Shown: positions 45,430 to 54,754, counted from the first letter of the stretch. The stretch is 64,000 nucleotides of DNA from Ornithinimicrobium cavernae (GCF_003121625.1 NZ_QDDJ01000013.1:1-64000), one strand, 5' to 3'. Notes: generated from the letters alone by a model not told the origin. Made by a program: numbers and translations.

Positions 45430-47085
45430 TCACTGCCCGCGCAGGAACGGCTCTTCCAGGAGGACGTGCTCGACCAGTAACGGCGACGGCGCCAGGTGCG
45501 CCTGGAAGCCGGACGTCCCGGAGTAGAGCTCCTCGGCGACCGCGAGCACCTCGTCGGCGCCCAGCTGGTCGATCATCGCGAACGGCCCGACCGGGTAGCC
45601 CAGGCCGAACTGCAGCGCGGTGTCGATGTCCTCCGCGCTGGCGTAGCCCTCGTCCAGCATGCGCACGCAGTCGTTGAGGTGCGTCACGAGCATCGCGTCC
45701 ACGACCAGGCCCGTGCGGTCCTTGCAGACCACCGGCTCGGCACCGATGGACCGGATGACCGCGCGCACGGTGTCCACGGTCTCCGCGGAGGTGCTGATCG
45801 TCCGACCCGCCTCGATCACCTGGCCGTTCGGGGTGGGGGCGTGCACCCGCAGCACCACGGTGTCCTCGGGGCGACCGCTGATCGCCGCCAGCGCGACGGC
45901 GGAGTAGGTGTTGACCGTCGCCAGGATGGTGCCCGGGGCCGTGACCTCACCGAGCTCGCCGAACAGGTCGTCCACGTCCCGCAGCTCGTCGGCCGCGTCG
46001 TCCTCGACGTCCTCGTCCTGGGCCTCGACGACCAGCCCCACCGAAGCCAGCCGGGAGAGGTCCTCCATCGCGTCGGCCAGGTGAGTGACGGCATACCCGC
46101 CCTCCTCGAACCTGCCCACCAGCTCGTCCGCGAGCGCACCGGAGCCGATCACCGCGACCGACTGCACGTCGCGGCCGGGCCCGTGCGACGGGGTGAGCTC
46201 GTCGTCCACGAGCTGACCGCTGCCGGGCTTGGCGAAGGTGTAGAAGCCGCGGCCGCTCTTGCGGCCGTGCCGGCCCGCCAGGACCATCCGCTCCAGCATG
46301 GTGCTCGGCGCGTGGAGGGGGCTGCGGCTGTGCCCGTAGATCACGTCGCTGATGTGGTGGCAGACGTCCAGCCCCACGAGGTCCATCAGGGTCAGCGGGC
46401 CCATCGGCAGGCCGACGCCCACCCGCATCGCGGTGTCCAGGTCCTCGCGGCTGACGTGGCCGCTCTCGAACATCCGCATCGCGGTGCTGAGGTAGCCGAA
46501 GAGCAGGTAGTTGGCCACGAAGCCGGCGCGGTCCCCGATGACGACCGGCTTCTTGCCCAGGCCGGCGGCCAGCGCGCGGACGGTCTCGGTGACCTCCGGG
46601 TCCGCCATCGGCGTGGTGATGACCTCCACCAGCTTGAGGATCGGCGCCGGGTTGAAGAAGTGCATGCCGATGACGCGCCCCGGCACCTTCGCGGGCGCGG
46701 CGATCTCGGTGATCGACAGGCTGGAGGTGTTGGTCGCGACGATGGCGTCCTCGGCCAGCACGCCCTCGAGCCTGCCGATCACCTCGTGCTTGAGCGTCAT
46801 GATCTCCGGCACGGCCTCGACGACCAGGTCGGCGGGGGCCAGGTCGGCGTAGTCGGTCGTGAGGGTGATCCGCCCCAGGATCTCCGCCTGCCCCGCCTCG
46901 TCGAGCTTGCCCCTGGCGACCGCCCGGTCGGTGGAGGCCTGCAGGATGCCCCGGCCCCGCTCGGCATACTCCTGGCTGCTCTCGACCCCGATCACGGTGA
47001 GCCCGCCGCGGGCGAACACCTCCACGATGCCGGCACCCATGGTGCCCAGTCCGATGACTCCGACGGTAGTGATCTCACGTGCCAT
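45430..47085 (-). CDS. 3-hydroxyacyl-CoA dehydrogenase, two-module type
   Basis: 551 aa. The first 285 residues are a full dehydrogenase: NAD fold VGVIGLGTMGAGIVEVF, VEAVPEIMTLKHEVI, catalytic IGMHFFNPAPILKLVEVI and C-terminal PLTLMDLVGLDVCHH. The second half repeats the plan: a weaker nucleotide fold (VAVIGSGALADELVGRF, with GSGALA) and another C-terminal domain (DRTGLVVDAMLVTHLNDCVRMLDEGYASAEDID). The second nucleotide site is degenerate and probably structural. It serves beta-oxidation or 3-hydroxybutyryl-CoA metabolism. GAGAGGA precedes the ATG. Confidence 0.92.
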   Translation of the reverse strand: MAREITTVGVIGLGTMGAGIVEVFARGGLTVIGVESSQEYAERGRGILQASTDRAVARGKLDEAGQAEILGRITLTTDYADLAPADLVVEAVPEIMTLKHEVIGRLEGVLAEDAIVATNTSSLSITEIAAPAKVPGRVIGMHFFNPAPILKLVEVITTPMADPEVTETVRALAAGLGKKPVVIGDRAGFVANYLLFGYLSTAMRMFESGHVSREDLDTAMRVGVGLPMGPLTLMDLVGLDVCHHISDVIYGHSRSPLHAPSTMLERMVLAGRHGRKSGRGFYTFAKPGSGQLVDDELTPSHGPGRDVQSVAVIGSGALADELVGRFEEGGYAVTHLADAMEDLSRLASVGLVVEAQDEDVEDDAADELRDVDDLFGELGEVTAPGTILATVNTYSAVALAAISGRPEDTVVLRVHAPTPNGQVIEAGRTISTSAETVDTVRAVIRSIGAEPVVCKDRTGLVVDAMLVTHLNDCVRMLDEGYASAEDIDTALQFGLGYPVGPFAMIDQLGADEVLAVAEELYSGTSGFQAHLAPSPLLVEHVLLEEPFLRGQ

Positions 47086-47101
47086 GCGCCGATCCTCTCA
47101 C

Positions 47102-47201
47102 CCCGGCCACGGGCCGGGTCCCCTCGCCCGCCCGACCGTCCGGTGCTCTTCACCCGGACGTCGCCCAGGCATCACCCGGCCAGCCATCGTCGTTGGCCGG
47201 G
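47102..47201. promoter_or_regulatory. Two inverted repeats in a divergent promoter region
   Basis: CCCGGCC-ACG-GGCCGGG (47102-47118) and CCCGGCCA...TGGCCGGG (47175-47182 with 47194-47201) share the half-site CCCGGCC and lie in the 160-base gap between the dehydrogenase and the glycosidase genes. They may be operators or leader hairpins; GC-rich DNA makes chance occurrence plausible. Confidence 0.35.
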
Positions 47202-47245
47202 CACGGGTACTCATGAGGCTCCCCACCACTCCGAGGAGAGAACCC

Positions 47246-50200
47246 ATGCATCGCAGCAGAACCCCACGGGCGCGGCGCGGCGCGGTCGCCGCCGCGGCTG
47301 CCGGACTGGCCACGGTCCTGGCCGCCGGCACACCGGCCCTGACGGCGACCGGCGCCGGCGCCCCCGTCATCCCGCCCGGGGTCGAGGACCAGCAGGCCAC
47401 CTCGTCGCCCTCCGACGTCCCCGACATCGCGCTCGCTCCCGCCGGCGAGGCCATCCTCACCGACCGGGAGGACGCCCCGGTCGCGCCAGGCGTGGTCTAC
47501 ACCAGCTTCGACCGGTACGACGCGCGCGGCTGGGTCCGCGGCGACATGATGGTCGCCGACCTGACCAGTGAGGACATCACCTTCGACTACCTCAACTCGG
47601 GTGCGGTGGCGGGGACCGGCACGCTGTCCTCGCAGGTCGAGCGAGGCGGTGCGATCGGCGCCGTGAACGGTGACGGCTTCGACATCAATGACACGGGCGC
47701 TCCCTACGGGATGGGCGTCCAGCGGGGCCCGGACGGCGAGGAGCCCCGCGTCCTGCACGGCTATGCCGACAACGCCACCCGCCGCGGCCCGAGCCTGGTC
47801 ATCGGCAAGGACGGCCTGGCCGAGGTGGCCCAGCTGTTCCTGGAGGGCACGGCGTCCGACGGTGACTCCACGGTGACGATCGGCAACCTCAACTCCCCGC
47901 ACGTCGCGGCCGGCGGGGTGGGGCTCTACACGAGCGACTGGGGCAGCGACGTGCAGATCGGCCGCGCCCTCGACGGCGCCGACCCGGTCCGCGAGGTCGT
48001 CCTGCGGGACGGCACCGTCGTCGAGAACGACACCACCGTCGACCACGGGGCGGTGCTGGACGGTGAGCAGGTGCTCGTCGGTCGTGAGGCCGGCGCCGAG
48101 CTGCTCACCGGCTTCGAGGTCGGCGACGAGGTGCAGGTGACCTACGGCGCCAAGGGCTCCGAGGACCTCGCGGTGGCGCTCAACGGCTTCTTCCCGGTCG
48201 CCATCGACGGCGAGGTCGTCACCACCAACGACCGCGACCTGCACCCGCGCACCGTCGTCGGGGTCACCGGGGACGGGGAGCAGCTGGTCCTCATGACCGT
48301 CGACGGGCGGCAGGCCGACTCCCGCGGCCTGACCGAGGTGGAGACGGCCGAACTCGTGATGGGCATGGGTTACCCGACGGTGCTCAACCTCGACGGCGGA
48401 GGCTCCTCGGAGATGATCAACCGCACCGCCGGTGAGACCGCCCCGACCATCAAGTCCAGCCCGTCCGACGGTGGCGAGCGGCACACGGCCAACTCCCTCG
48501 GCCTGTTCGTCCGCGAGGGCTCCGGCGAGCTCGAGGGGTTCACCGTCGCGGCCGCGGACGCGGCTCGCGGCGCCGACACCGACACGGAGCAGGACCTGCG
48601 CGTCCTGACCGGTCAGACCAGGGTGCTGCGGGCCAGCGGCTACGACGAGACCTATGCCCCCGTCGAGGCCGCTCCCTCGTTCGTGGTCCCCGGCGGCAAC
48701 GCCCTCGTCTGCCGCACCTGCGGCGACCCTGCGGGCGTGGTGACCCTGACCGGCCACAAGGCGGGACAGGCTGGCCTGGTCGTACGCTCCGGCGCCGTGG
48801 TCACCACGCCGGTCCTCACGGTCCTCGGCGAGCCGGTCAGGCTCACCACCAGCACCCACCAGGTGTCCCTCGCCTCGGACGACGTCACGGGCACCTTCCA
48901 GGTGAGCGGGCAGGACGCGGACGGCTTCACGACCTGGCTCGAGCCGGCCGACGTGACGCTGGACTATGACGAGTCAGCCGTCAGCGTGGCCGCGGAGGGC
49001 GACCACTTCCGGGTCACCCCGCTCACCGACAGCGCGGCCGGGGTCATCACGGTGACCGTGGGTGACCTCCGCACGCAGCTGTCCTACAGCGTCGGGCTCG
49101 GCACCGACGTCATCGACACGATGGACGATGTCACGACGTGGCGGGCCGTCACCTATCCCGCTGCGGTGACGGCCTCGCTGTCCACCGCTCCCGGTCGCGA
49201 CGGCGGCTCGGCGGTGGCCATGGACTACTCCCTCACCGGGACGACCGCCACCCGTGCGGCATACCTCACCAGACCCGCCAGGATCGAGCTGTCCGGTGAC
49301 CCGCAGCGGCTGGGCGCCTGGGTGCACGGCGACGGCAAGGGTGCGTGGCTGCGCGCGAACATCTACGAGGCCACCGGTGGGTCGGCCAAGACCGTCGACC
49401 TCGCCGCCAAGGTCAACTGGACCGGGTGGCGCTACGTCGAGGCCGACATCCCGGCCGGGCTGGTGAGTCCGCTGTCCTTCTACCGGCTCTACGTGGTCGA
49501 GACCGTGCCCTCCCGGCAGTACTCCGGACGCATCGTGGTCGACGACCTGACCGTCCGCGCCGCGCTGCCCGCACAGCCGCTGGAGGTATCCGCCGTCGAC
49601 GACCCGGCCGTGGTCACCCAGGGATCGGTGCCGGAGGGTTCGTGGCGCTACGCCGTGCTGTCCGACGTCCAGTTCACGGCCGACAACCCGGACAGCGACC
49701 TGGTCGCCCAGGCGCGCCGCACCCTCCGCGAGGCGCTCGCCGCCGATCCCGAGTTCATCGTCATCACCGGTGACTTCGTGGACCGCGGCTTCGCGGAGGA
49801 CATCGCGCTGGCGCAGCGCGTCATCACCGAGGAGGTCGGCGACCGGGTGCCCGTCCACTACGTCCCCGGCAACCACGAGGCGGCCGGCCCGGGCGACCTC
49901 ACGGAGTGGAGCGCCGTGTTCGGCGAGCCGAGCCGGGTCTTCGACCACCGCGGCACCCGCTTCCTCATCCGGGACACGCACGGCTACTCGCTGCGCTCCG
50001 GCGGCCTGGACCAGGTCATCGACCTGCAGGAGCAGCTGGAGCAGGCCCGGGAGGACGACGCCGTGAACAACGTGGTCGTCCTGCAGCACCACCCGATGAC
50101 CGACCCGACCCCCACCGGCGGATCCGGACTGACCGACCCCAAGGAGGCCGCGCTCCTGCAGGACTGGCTGTCCGACTTCCGCGCCGACTCGGGCAAGGGC

Positions 50201-50719
50201 GCTGCGCTGATGGCCGCGGGCGTGGGCACCTTCCACGTGTCCCGCACCGACGGGGTGCTGCAGGTCATCACCGGCAACGCGGGCAAGACACCCAGCACCG
50301 CCCCCGGTGACGGAGGCTTCACCGGGTGGGCGCTGGTCGGGGTCGACCCGGACGCCGAGCCCGCCCCGCTGGCCACGCGACGCTGGTCCGCGCCGGAGCA
50401 GTGGCTGCGTGTCGAGCTGCGACCGCACGTCGACGCGCTGGAGCTCAGCGCCCCTGCCGCGGTCGCCCCCGGCTCGTCGGCCCAGGTGACGGCCACCGTC
50501 CACCAGGGCGGGCGGGAGATCCCCGTTGACTACCCGGTGGCCGCGACCTGGGCCGGCTCGGCCGAGCTGCACGTGGGTGATGCCGCCTCCGCACCGGACG
50601 ATGCGGTCGCGGTGCTGGAGCCGGGCTCCGGCACGCTCACCGCGCTGCAGGCCGGCGTGGTGACGCTGGAGGTCACCGTCAACGGCGAGACCGCCTCGAC
50701 GGAGGTGCGCGTGGAGTGA
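47246..50719 (+). CDS. Secreted phosphodiester glycosidase (NAGPA) / metallophosphoesterase fusion
   Basis: 1157 aa extracellular protein. Signal peptide at 1-35 (RRGAVAAAAAGLATVLAAG). Residues about 50-430 are a phosphodiester glycosidase (NAGPA/exopolysaccharide type) domain with YGMGVQRGPDGEEPRVLHGYA and the hallmark VLNLDGGGSSEM at 379-390. A region near 640-790 looks like a carbohydrate-binding jelly roll (DTMDDVTTWRAV...YSGRIVVDDL). Residues about 800-1020 are a calcineurin-like phosphoesterase: DVQF at 807, GDFVDRG at 842, GNHE at 875, HH at 948. An Ig-like end follows. The DxH motif reads DVQ and the last GHxH is replaced by GTFH (994-997), so the metal site is altered. GAGGAGAG precedes the ATG. 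Confidence 0.88.
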   Translation: MHRSRTPRARRGAVAAAAAGLATVLAAGTPALTATGAGAPVIPPGVEDQQATSSPSDVPDIALAPAGEAILTDREDAPVAPGVVYTSFDRYDARGWVRGDMMVADLTSEDITFDYLNSGAVAGTGTLSSQVERGGAIGAVNGDGFDINDTGAPYGMGVQRGPDGEEPRVLHGYADNATRRGPSLVIGKDGLAEVAQLFLEGTASDGDSTVTIGNLNSPHVAAGGVGLYTSDWGSDVQIGRALDGADPVREVVLRDGTVVENDTTVDHGAVLDGEQVLVGREAGAELLTGFEVGDEVQVTYGAKGSEDLAVALNGFFPVAIDGEVVTTNDRDLHPRTVVGVTGDGEQLVLMTVDGRQADSRGLTEVETAELVMGMGYPTVLNLDGGGSSEMINRTAGETAPTIKSSPSDGGERHTANSLGLFVREGSGELEGFTVAAADAARGADTDTEQDLRVLTGQTRVLRASGYDETYAPVEAAPSFVVPGGNALVCRTCGDPAGVVTLTGHKAGQAGLVVRSGAVVTTPVLTVLGEPVRLTTSTHQVSLASDDVTGTFQVSGQDADGFTTWLEPADVTLDYDESAVSVAAEGDHFRVTPLTDSAAGVITVTVGDLRTQLSYSVGLGTDVIDTMDDVTTWRAVTYPAAVTASLSTAPGRDGGSAVAMDYSLTGTTATRAAYLTRPARIELSGDPQRLGAWVHGDGKGAWLRANIYEATGGSAKTVDLAAKVNWTGWRYVEADIPAGLVSPLSFYRLYVVETVPSRQYSGRIVVDDLTVRAALPAQPLEVSAVDDPAVVTQGSVPEGSWRYAVLSDVQFTADNPDSDLVAQARRTLREALAADPEFIVITGDFVDRGFAEDIALAQRVITEEVGDRVPVHYVPGNHEAAGPGDLTEWSAVFGEPSRVFDHRGTRFLIRDTHGYSLRSGGLDQVIDLQEQLEQAREDDAVNNVVVLQHHPMTDPTPTGGSGLTDPKEAALLQDWLSDFRADSGKGAALMAAGVGTFHVSRTDGVLQVITGNAGKTPSTAPGDGGFTGWALVGVDPDAEPAPLATRRWSAPEQWLRVELRPHVDALELSAPAAVAPGSSAQVTATVHQGGREIPVDYPVAATWAGSAELHVGDAASAPDDAVAVLEPGSGTLTALQAGVVTLEVTVNGETASTEVRVE

Positions 50720-50722
50720 GCC

Positions 50723-50791
50723 GCCCGTTTCCGGGGGACGGGCAGTGCGTCGGTCCTCTTGGGACCGGCGGGCAGGTAGTGCGCCTGCCCG
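50723..50791. terminator. Three consecutive hairpins after the glycosidase gene
   Basis: GCCCGT...ACGGGC (50723-50743), CGGTCC...GGACCG (50751-50767) and CGGGCAGG...CCTGCCCG (50769-50791) follow one another directly, starting 3 bases after the stop codon. They probably terminate this transcript before the nucS promoter. Confidence 0.6.
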
Positions 50792-50814
50792 CCGGGGACG
50801 GACCACCTTCCGGT

Positions 50815-50820
50815 TAGGGT
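50815..50820 (+). promoter_or_regulatory. Putative leaderless promoter -10 of nucS
   Basis: TAGGGT, seven bases before the GTG at 50828. Confidence 0.45.
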
Positions 50821-50827
50821 GTGGCAC

Positions 50828-51523
50828 GTGCGTGTCGTGATCGCCCGGTGCAGTGTCGACTATGAGGGGGCCCTGCAGGCTCACCTCCCCCTGGCCACCC
50901 GTCTGTTGATGGTCAAGGCCGACGGTTCGGTCCTGATCCACTCCGACGGCGGGTCCTACAAGCCCCTCAACTGGATGGCACCGCCCTGCCGTATGACGGA
51001 GCTCGAGCCCGAGGACGAGGAGCGGGAGCAGGGGGTCCAGTCGGTCTGGCTGGTGCAGCACGGCAAGCGCGAGGACCACCTGCGGATCCGCCTGCACGAG
51101 GTGCACTCGGACTCCTCACACGACCTGGGGATCGACCCGGGCCTGGTCAAGGACGGTGTCGAGGCACAGCTGCAGTCGCTCCTGGCCGAGCACATCGGCA
51201 CCCTCGGCGAGGGCTACACGCTGCTGCGGCGCGAGTACGCCACAGCCATCGGCCCCGTCGACATCCTGTGCAAGGACGGCGCCGGCGCGACGGTCGCTGT
51301 CGAGATCAAGCGCCGTGGGGACATCGACGGCGTGGAGCAGCTCACCCGCTACCTCGAGCTGCTCAACCGCGACCCGCACCTGGCCCCCGTCCAGGGCATC
51401 TTCGCCGCGCAGGTGATCAAGCCGCAGGCCAGGGTCCTGGCCACCGACCGCGGCATCCGCTGCGTGACCCTGGATTACGAGGCGCTGCGGGGTCAGGACA
51501 ACTCCGCCTCACGCCTCTTCTAG
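50828..51523 (+). CDS. nucS: Mismatch-specific endonuclease NucS/EndoMS
   Basis: 231 aa. It starts [14 protein letters not shown] as in mycobacterial NucS, then the DNA-binding N-domain ([26 protein letters not shown]) and a PD-(D/E)XK nuclease domain ([23 protein letters not shown], with catalytic Asp, Glu, Lys). NucS cuts both strands at mismatches and replaces MutS/MutL in most actinobacteria. I chose the GTG at 50828 over the ATG at 50819 by homology to the family start and the TANNNT hexamer. The C-terminal SRLF resembles the beta-clamp binding tail seen in this family. Confidence 0.95.
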   Translation: MRVVIARCSVDYEGALQAHLPLATRLLMVKADGSVLIHSDGGSYKPLNWMAPPCRMTELEPEDEEREQGVQSVWLVQHGKREDHLRIRLHEVHSDSSHDLGIDPGLVKDGVEAQLQSLLAEHIGTLGEGYTLLRREYATAIGPVDILCKDGAGATVAVEIKRRGDIDGVEQLTRYLELLNRDPHLAPVQGIFAAQVIKPQARVLATDRGIRCVTLDYEALRGQDNSASRLF

Positions 51524-51599
51524 CCGCACCGCAGCCTCACCACACGCGGCCCCCGCTGCCCCACCGGCACCCCGCCGCAGCTGCCCCGCCCCCACCACG

Positions 51600-51658
51600 C
51601 TCGTGAGTGGAATCTGCGCCCCTATAGGGGGTCGTTTGCCACTCACGACGACACCGAC
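51600..51658. repeat. Hairpin element 1 (nested palindromes)
   Basis: CTCGTGAGTGGA on the left pairs with CCACTCACGA at 51649-51658, and a perfect palindrome CCCCTATAGGGG (51619-51630) sits in the middle. It lies 76 bases after nucS and 76 bases before the AbiEi/DUF559 gene. Element 2, past the end of that gene, has the same plan and nearly the same arms. Confidence 0.8.
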
Positions 51659-51734
51659 ACGGCAGACGCGTGAACTGCCGGACGCCTGTGGATAGACCTG
51701 ACGGACGTCTGCTCGATCCTGGCACCCTCGGCGG

Positions 51735-52655
51735 ATGGACTACGCCCGGATCCTCCTCAACCGCCACGGCGTCATCACCACCGCTCTGGCACACGAGGAC
51801 GGGCTGAGCACCAAGGCGGTTGCCCACCGGGTCAACTCGGGCCGCTGGCAGCGTCTCCACCCCGGTGTCTTCCTCACGAACACCGGTGCCATCACGTGGG
51901 AGATCCGGGCCGCCGCCGCCCTCGCCAAGGCCGGTCAACCTTCCGTGCTGGCTCATTTCTCCGCGCTGGCCGTGATCGGCCTCGCGAAGAAGACGAGGGG
52001 GCTGACCATCATGGTCCCGAATCGGAGCCAGGTCACCGTGCGCGGGGCGCGCATCATCCGGACCCGCTCCCTGGAGGGGGCTTTCATGGATGGCCTGCCC
52101 GTCACGCCGGTGAGTCGCAGCCTGATTGACGTCGCTGACCTCCCCCGCATCACCATGGACGAGGTCATCAGCCTCTGTGCCCGGGCGTGCCAACAGGGCT
52201 CCACCACCGCTGACAAGCTCCTGGCCGAGCTCGCACGCCGCCGACAGCACGCCCGTCGCGCCGACCTGCGCCTGGCCCTGGGTGACGTGGCCGACGGCAT
52301 CGAGTCCCTTGCCGAGCACCGCTTCCTGAGGCGGGTCGCCAGAGCCCACGGCCTCCCCACCTTCACGCTCCAGGTGCGAAAGGCACTCGGCCGGGTCGAC
52401 TTCGACAACGAGGAGTTCCGCGTCACGATCGAGGTGGACGGGCAGCTCTGGCACGCCGGTGAACGGTTCCACACCGACCGCCGCCGGGACCGCAAGACCT
52501 CTGCGCACGGCGGCGTCACCGTGCGGGCGACCTGGTGGGACGTGAGCCAGGACCCGTGCGATCTGGCTGCGGACCTGGCCCGCATCTTCACGCACCGCGG
52601 CTGGCAGGGGAGCCCTCAGCCCTGTGGCCCACGCTGCCACGTCGCACGGCGGTGA
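51735..52655 (+). CDS. AbiEi-like / DUF559 domain protein
   Basis: 306 aa. The N-terminus is the type IV AbiEi antitoxin-like winged helix (RHGVITTALAHEDGLSTKAVAHRV, WQRLHPGVFLTN), followed by an AbiEi-like middle part (AHFSALAVIGLAKKTRGLTIMVPN) and a C-terminal DUF559/Vsr-like endonuclease-fold region (VDFDNEEFRVTIEVDGQLWH, RDRKTSAHGGVTVRATWWDV). The Asp and Glu spacing fits a PD-(D/E)XK site (VDFDNEE...EVDG). No AbiEii toxin is next to it, so an ordinary toxin-antitoxin pair is unlikely. It is the second such gene in the window and, like the first, lies between repeats. Confidence 0.78.
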   Translation: MDYARILLNRHGVITTALAHEDGLSTKAVAHRVNSGRWQRLHPGVFLTNTGAITWEIRAAAALAKAGQPSVLAHFSALAVIGLAKKTRGLTIMVPNRSQVTVRGARIIRTRSLEGAFMDGLPVTPVSRSLIDVADLPRITMDEVISLCARACQQGSTTADKLLAELARRRQHARRADLRLALGDVADGIESLAEHRFLRRVARAHGLPTFTLQVRKALGRVDFDNEEFRVTIEVDGQLWHAGERFHTDRRRDRKTSAHGGVTVRATWWDVSQDPCDLAADLARIFTHRGWQGSPQPCGPRCHVARR

Positions 52656-52657
52656 TG

Positions 52658-52707
52658 CTCGCGAGTGGAACTCACTCCCCTGGAGGGGCCCAGGATCCAC
52701 TCACGAG
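52658..52707. repeat. Hairpin element 2 (nested palindromes)
   Basis: CTCGCGAGTGGA (52658-52669) pairs with TCCACTCACGAG (52696-52707) around CCCCTGGAGGGG (52677-52688). It starts 3 bases after the AbiEi/DUF559 stop. The left arm matches element 1 at 11 of 12 bases and the right arm at all 10. Confidence 0.85.
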
Positions 52708-52742
52708 CCGTCGGGATCTCAGGGAAGGGGGAGAATCACCCC

Positions 52743-54290
52743 ATGACCCGCCGCGCCGCCCTCGCCGCCCCGAACCCCTCGGCCACCCAGGCCGGGCTGC
52801 ACGCCCTGGGTTGCGGCGGCAACGCCGTCGACGCCGCGATCGCTGCCATGGTGACGGCCAGCGCGACCGAGCCGGGCATCATCAGCCCGCTGGGTGGCTG
52901 CTTCATCAATGTCTGGCCGGTGGACGGCGAGCCGGTGCTGATCGACGGCAACGTCGAGATGCCGGGCCGCGGAGCCGACCCCGCGCGGTTCGGGAGCGGC
53001 CTGATCGAGTGCGTGACGGCATACGGCGGTGGTCTGACCACCTATGCGGGACCGGGCTCCGTCGCGATCCCCGGCATGTTCGCCGGGCTGGGTCTGGCGC
53101 ACGAGCGCTTCGGCGCGGCGCCCTGGGGGGAGCTGCTCGGGTTCGCCGCAGCGACCGTCGCCGACGGGTTCCAGCTGAGCCACACGGCCGCCTCCTACTT
53201 CGAGCTGGTCGCCCACACCATCTTCGCCTGGGACCAGGACACCCGGCGGATCTACACCGACGACGCCGCACCCTGGCCGCCCGGCCACGAGCTGCGGGAC
53301 GACACGCTCGTCGCGACGCTGCGCCAGATCGGCGAGGAGGGGGCCGCGAGCCTCTACACCGGCGACCTGGCCGCGCGGATCGTCGCGGACATGACCGAGC
53401 GCGGTGGCCTCATCACGGCCCGGGACCTGGCGGAGTACCGCCCCCTCGCCCGCACTCCCCTGCGCACGACGCTCAACGGTTGGGAGCTGGCCTGCAACCC
53501 GCCTCCGGCGATCGGGGGCGCGGTCCTCACCGCGATGCTGCGGTTGCTCGGGGACGTCGCCGGCCCGGTCTCCCCGGAGCACGCCGCGCGCGTGATGAAG
53601 GACGTGCTGGACCTGCGCCTGCACCGGGTCGACGTGGCCGATGACCTGGAGGTCGCCGGGCACGAGCTGCTCGAGACGATCGCGGCGATGGGCGCGGTGG
53701 GGCTGCCCACCTCCTCGGACACGGCGCACGTGTCCGTGGTCGACAGCGACGGCACCGCGTGCGCGATCACCGCCTCGGCCGGCTACGGCTCGGGCATGAC
53801 CGTGGCCGGCACCGGCATGCTGGGCAACAACGCCCTCGGGGAGCCTGAGCTCAACCGGCGCGGGCTGCACGCGCTGGCACCGGGGACCCGCCTGGCCTCC
53901 AACATGGCTCCCACGACGCTGCGGCATCCTGACGGCAGTGTGCTGGCGATCGGCACCCCGGGAGCCGACCGGATCACCACGGCGCTGCTGCAGGTGCTGC
54001 TGCACTTCTGCCTACACGGCGAGACGCTGCAGTATGCCGTGGACGCACCTCGCCTGCACGTGCGCCACCTGGACGACGGTCGGGTCCGCATCGACCACGA
54101 GGAGTCCGAGGTGCTGCGCGAGGGTTTGGGTGGTCTGCGGGCGGCTGACTCCGGCGAGCCGGTCCCGCTGCACGCGCACGCGCGGCACGCCATGTACTTC
54201 GGGGGCGTCGGCGCCGCGCTGCGCACACCGGAGGGTGAGCTGACGGCAGCGGCGGACCCGCGGCGCGACTCGGCGACGGCGGTCGGCTGA
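52743..54290 (+). CDS. Gamma-glutamyltransferase family protein
   Basis: 515 aa Ntn-hydrolase of the gamma-glutamyltransferase family. N-terminal PNPSATQAGLHALGCGGNAVDAAIAA and PLGGCFINVW are typical. The autoprocessing point and nucleophile should be the Thr in SSDTAHVSVVDSDG (most relatives read TTH), and GYGSGMTVAGTGMLGNNAL forms the small subunit substrate loop. There is no signal peptide, so it may act inside the cell on gamma-glutamyl compounds other than glutathione. AGGGGGAGA precedes the ATG. Confidence 0.88.
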   Translation: MTRRAALAAPNPSATQAGLHALGCGGNAVDAAIAAMVTASATEPGIISPLGGCFINVWPVDGEPVLIDGNVEMPGRGADPARFGSGLIECVTAYGGGLTTYAGPGSVAIPGMFAGLGLAHERFGAAPWGELLGFAAATVADGFQLSHTAASYFELVAHTIFAWDQDTRRIYTDDAAPWPPGHELRDDTLVATLRQIGEEGAASLYTGDLAARIVADMTERGGLITARDLAEYRPLARTPLRTTLNGWELACNPPPAIGGAVLTAMLRLLGDVAGPVSPEHAARVMKDVLDLRLHRVDVADDLEVAGHELLETIAAMGAVGLPTSSDTAHVSVVDSDGTACAITASAGYGSGMTVAGTGMLGNNALGEPELNRRGLHALAPGTRLASNMAPTTLRHPDGSVLAIGTPGADRITTALLQVLLHFCLHGETLQYAVDAPRLHVRHLDDGRVRIDHEESEVLREGLGGLRAADSGEPVPLHAHARHAMYFGGVGAALRTPEGELTAAADPRRDSATAVG

Positions 54291-54322
54291 GCGGTCTCGC
54301 GGGGTTGGTCAGGCCGGACGGT

Positions 54323-54727
54323 CTAGCGCGGCTGACCCGGCATGGGCGGCATCTGCGGGAGCCCGCCACCAAGCGGCGGCGGGCCGGCGGCGTGCAGGCC
54401 GTCGACACGGGCCAGGACCAGGTGCAGGCGGGTGATCCGCATCAGTCGCTCCAGGCGTTCGGACGCCTCGGCGATCACGAGGCGGCGGTTCTGCCGGCGG
54501 GCTCGCTGGTGCAGTCCCACCAGCACGCCCAGCCCAGTGGCGTCGGCCACCTCGGCCTCGCGCAGGTGGAGCACCAGGTCGCCGTCACCGGCGGCAAGGA
54601 CTCGCTGGAGGTGGCTGCGCAGCTCGGGCACGGTGCGCACCCCGAGCTGGCCACGGATGGTTGCCTCGCGGCCGGGTGAGTCGATGAACAACTCGATGCC
54701 CGGCCCTGCCCACGCCACTGCGGTCAT
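54323..54727 (-). CDS. STAS-domain protein (anti-sigma factor antagonist type)
   Basis: 134 aa. One STAS domain: IELFIDSPGREATIRGQLGVRTV, DGDLVLHLREAEVADATGLGVLVGLHQRARRQNRRLVIAEASERLERLMRITRL. The phosphorylatable position of SpoIIAA-like proteins (D-S-S/T) reads ADATGLG, so Thr could take its place. A disordered Pro/Gly tail follows. GGAGG precedes the ATG at 54727. No kinase or sigma gene is adjacent in the window. Confidence 0.85.
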   Translation of the reverse strand: MTAVAWAGPGIELFIDSPGREATIRGQLGVRTVPELRSHLQRVLAAGDGDLVLHLREAEVADATGLGVLVGLHQRARRQNRRLVIAEASERLERLMRITRLHLVLARVDGLHAAGPPPLGGGLPQMPPMPGQPR

Positions 54728-54754
54728 CCCAGCCTCCGCCCAACTGCCCCTGAG

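Noticed and set aside
50819-51523. ATG at 50819 as the nucS start
   Set aside because: It would add MWH before the family-typical start and would lie inside the probable -10 hexamer region (50815-50820).
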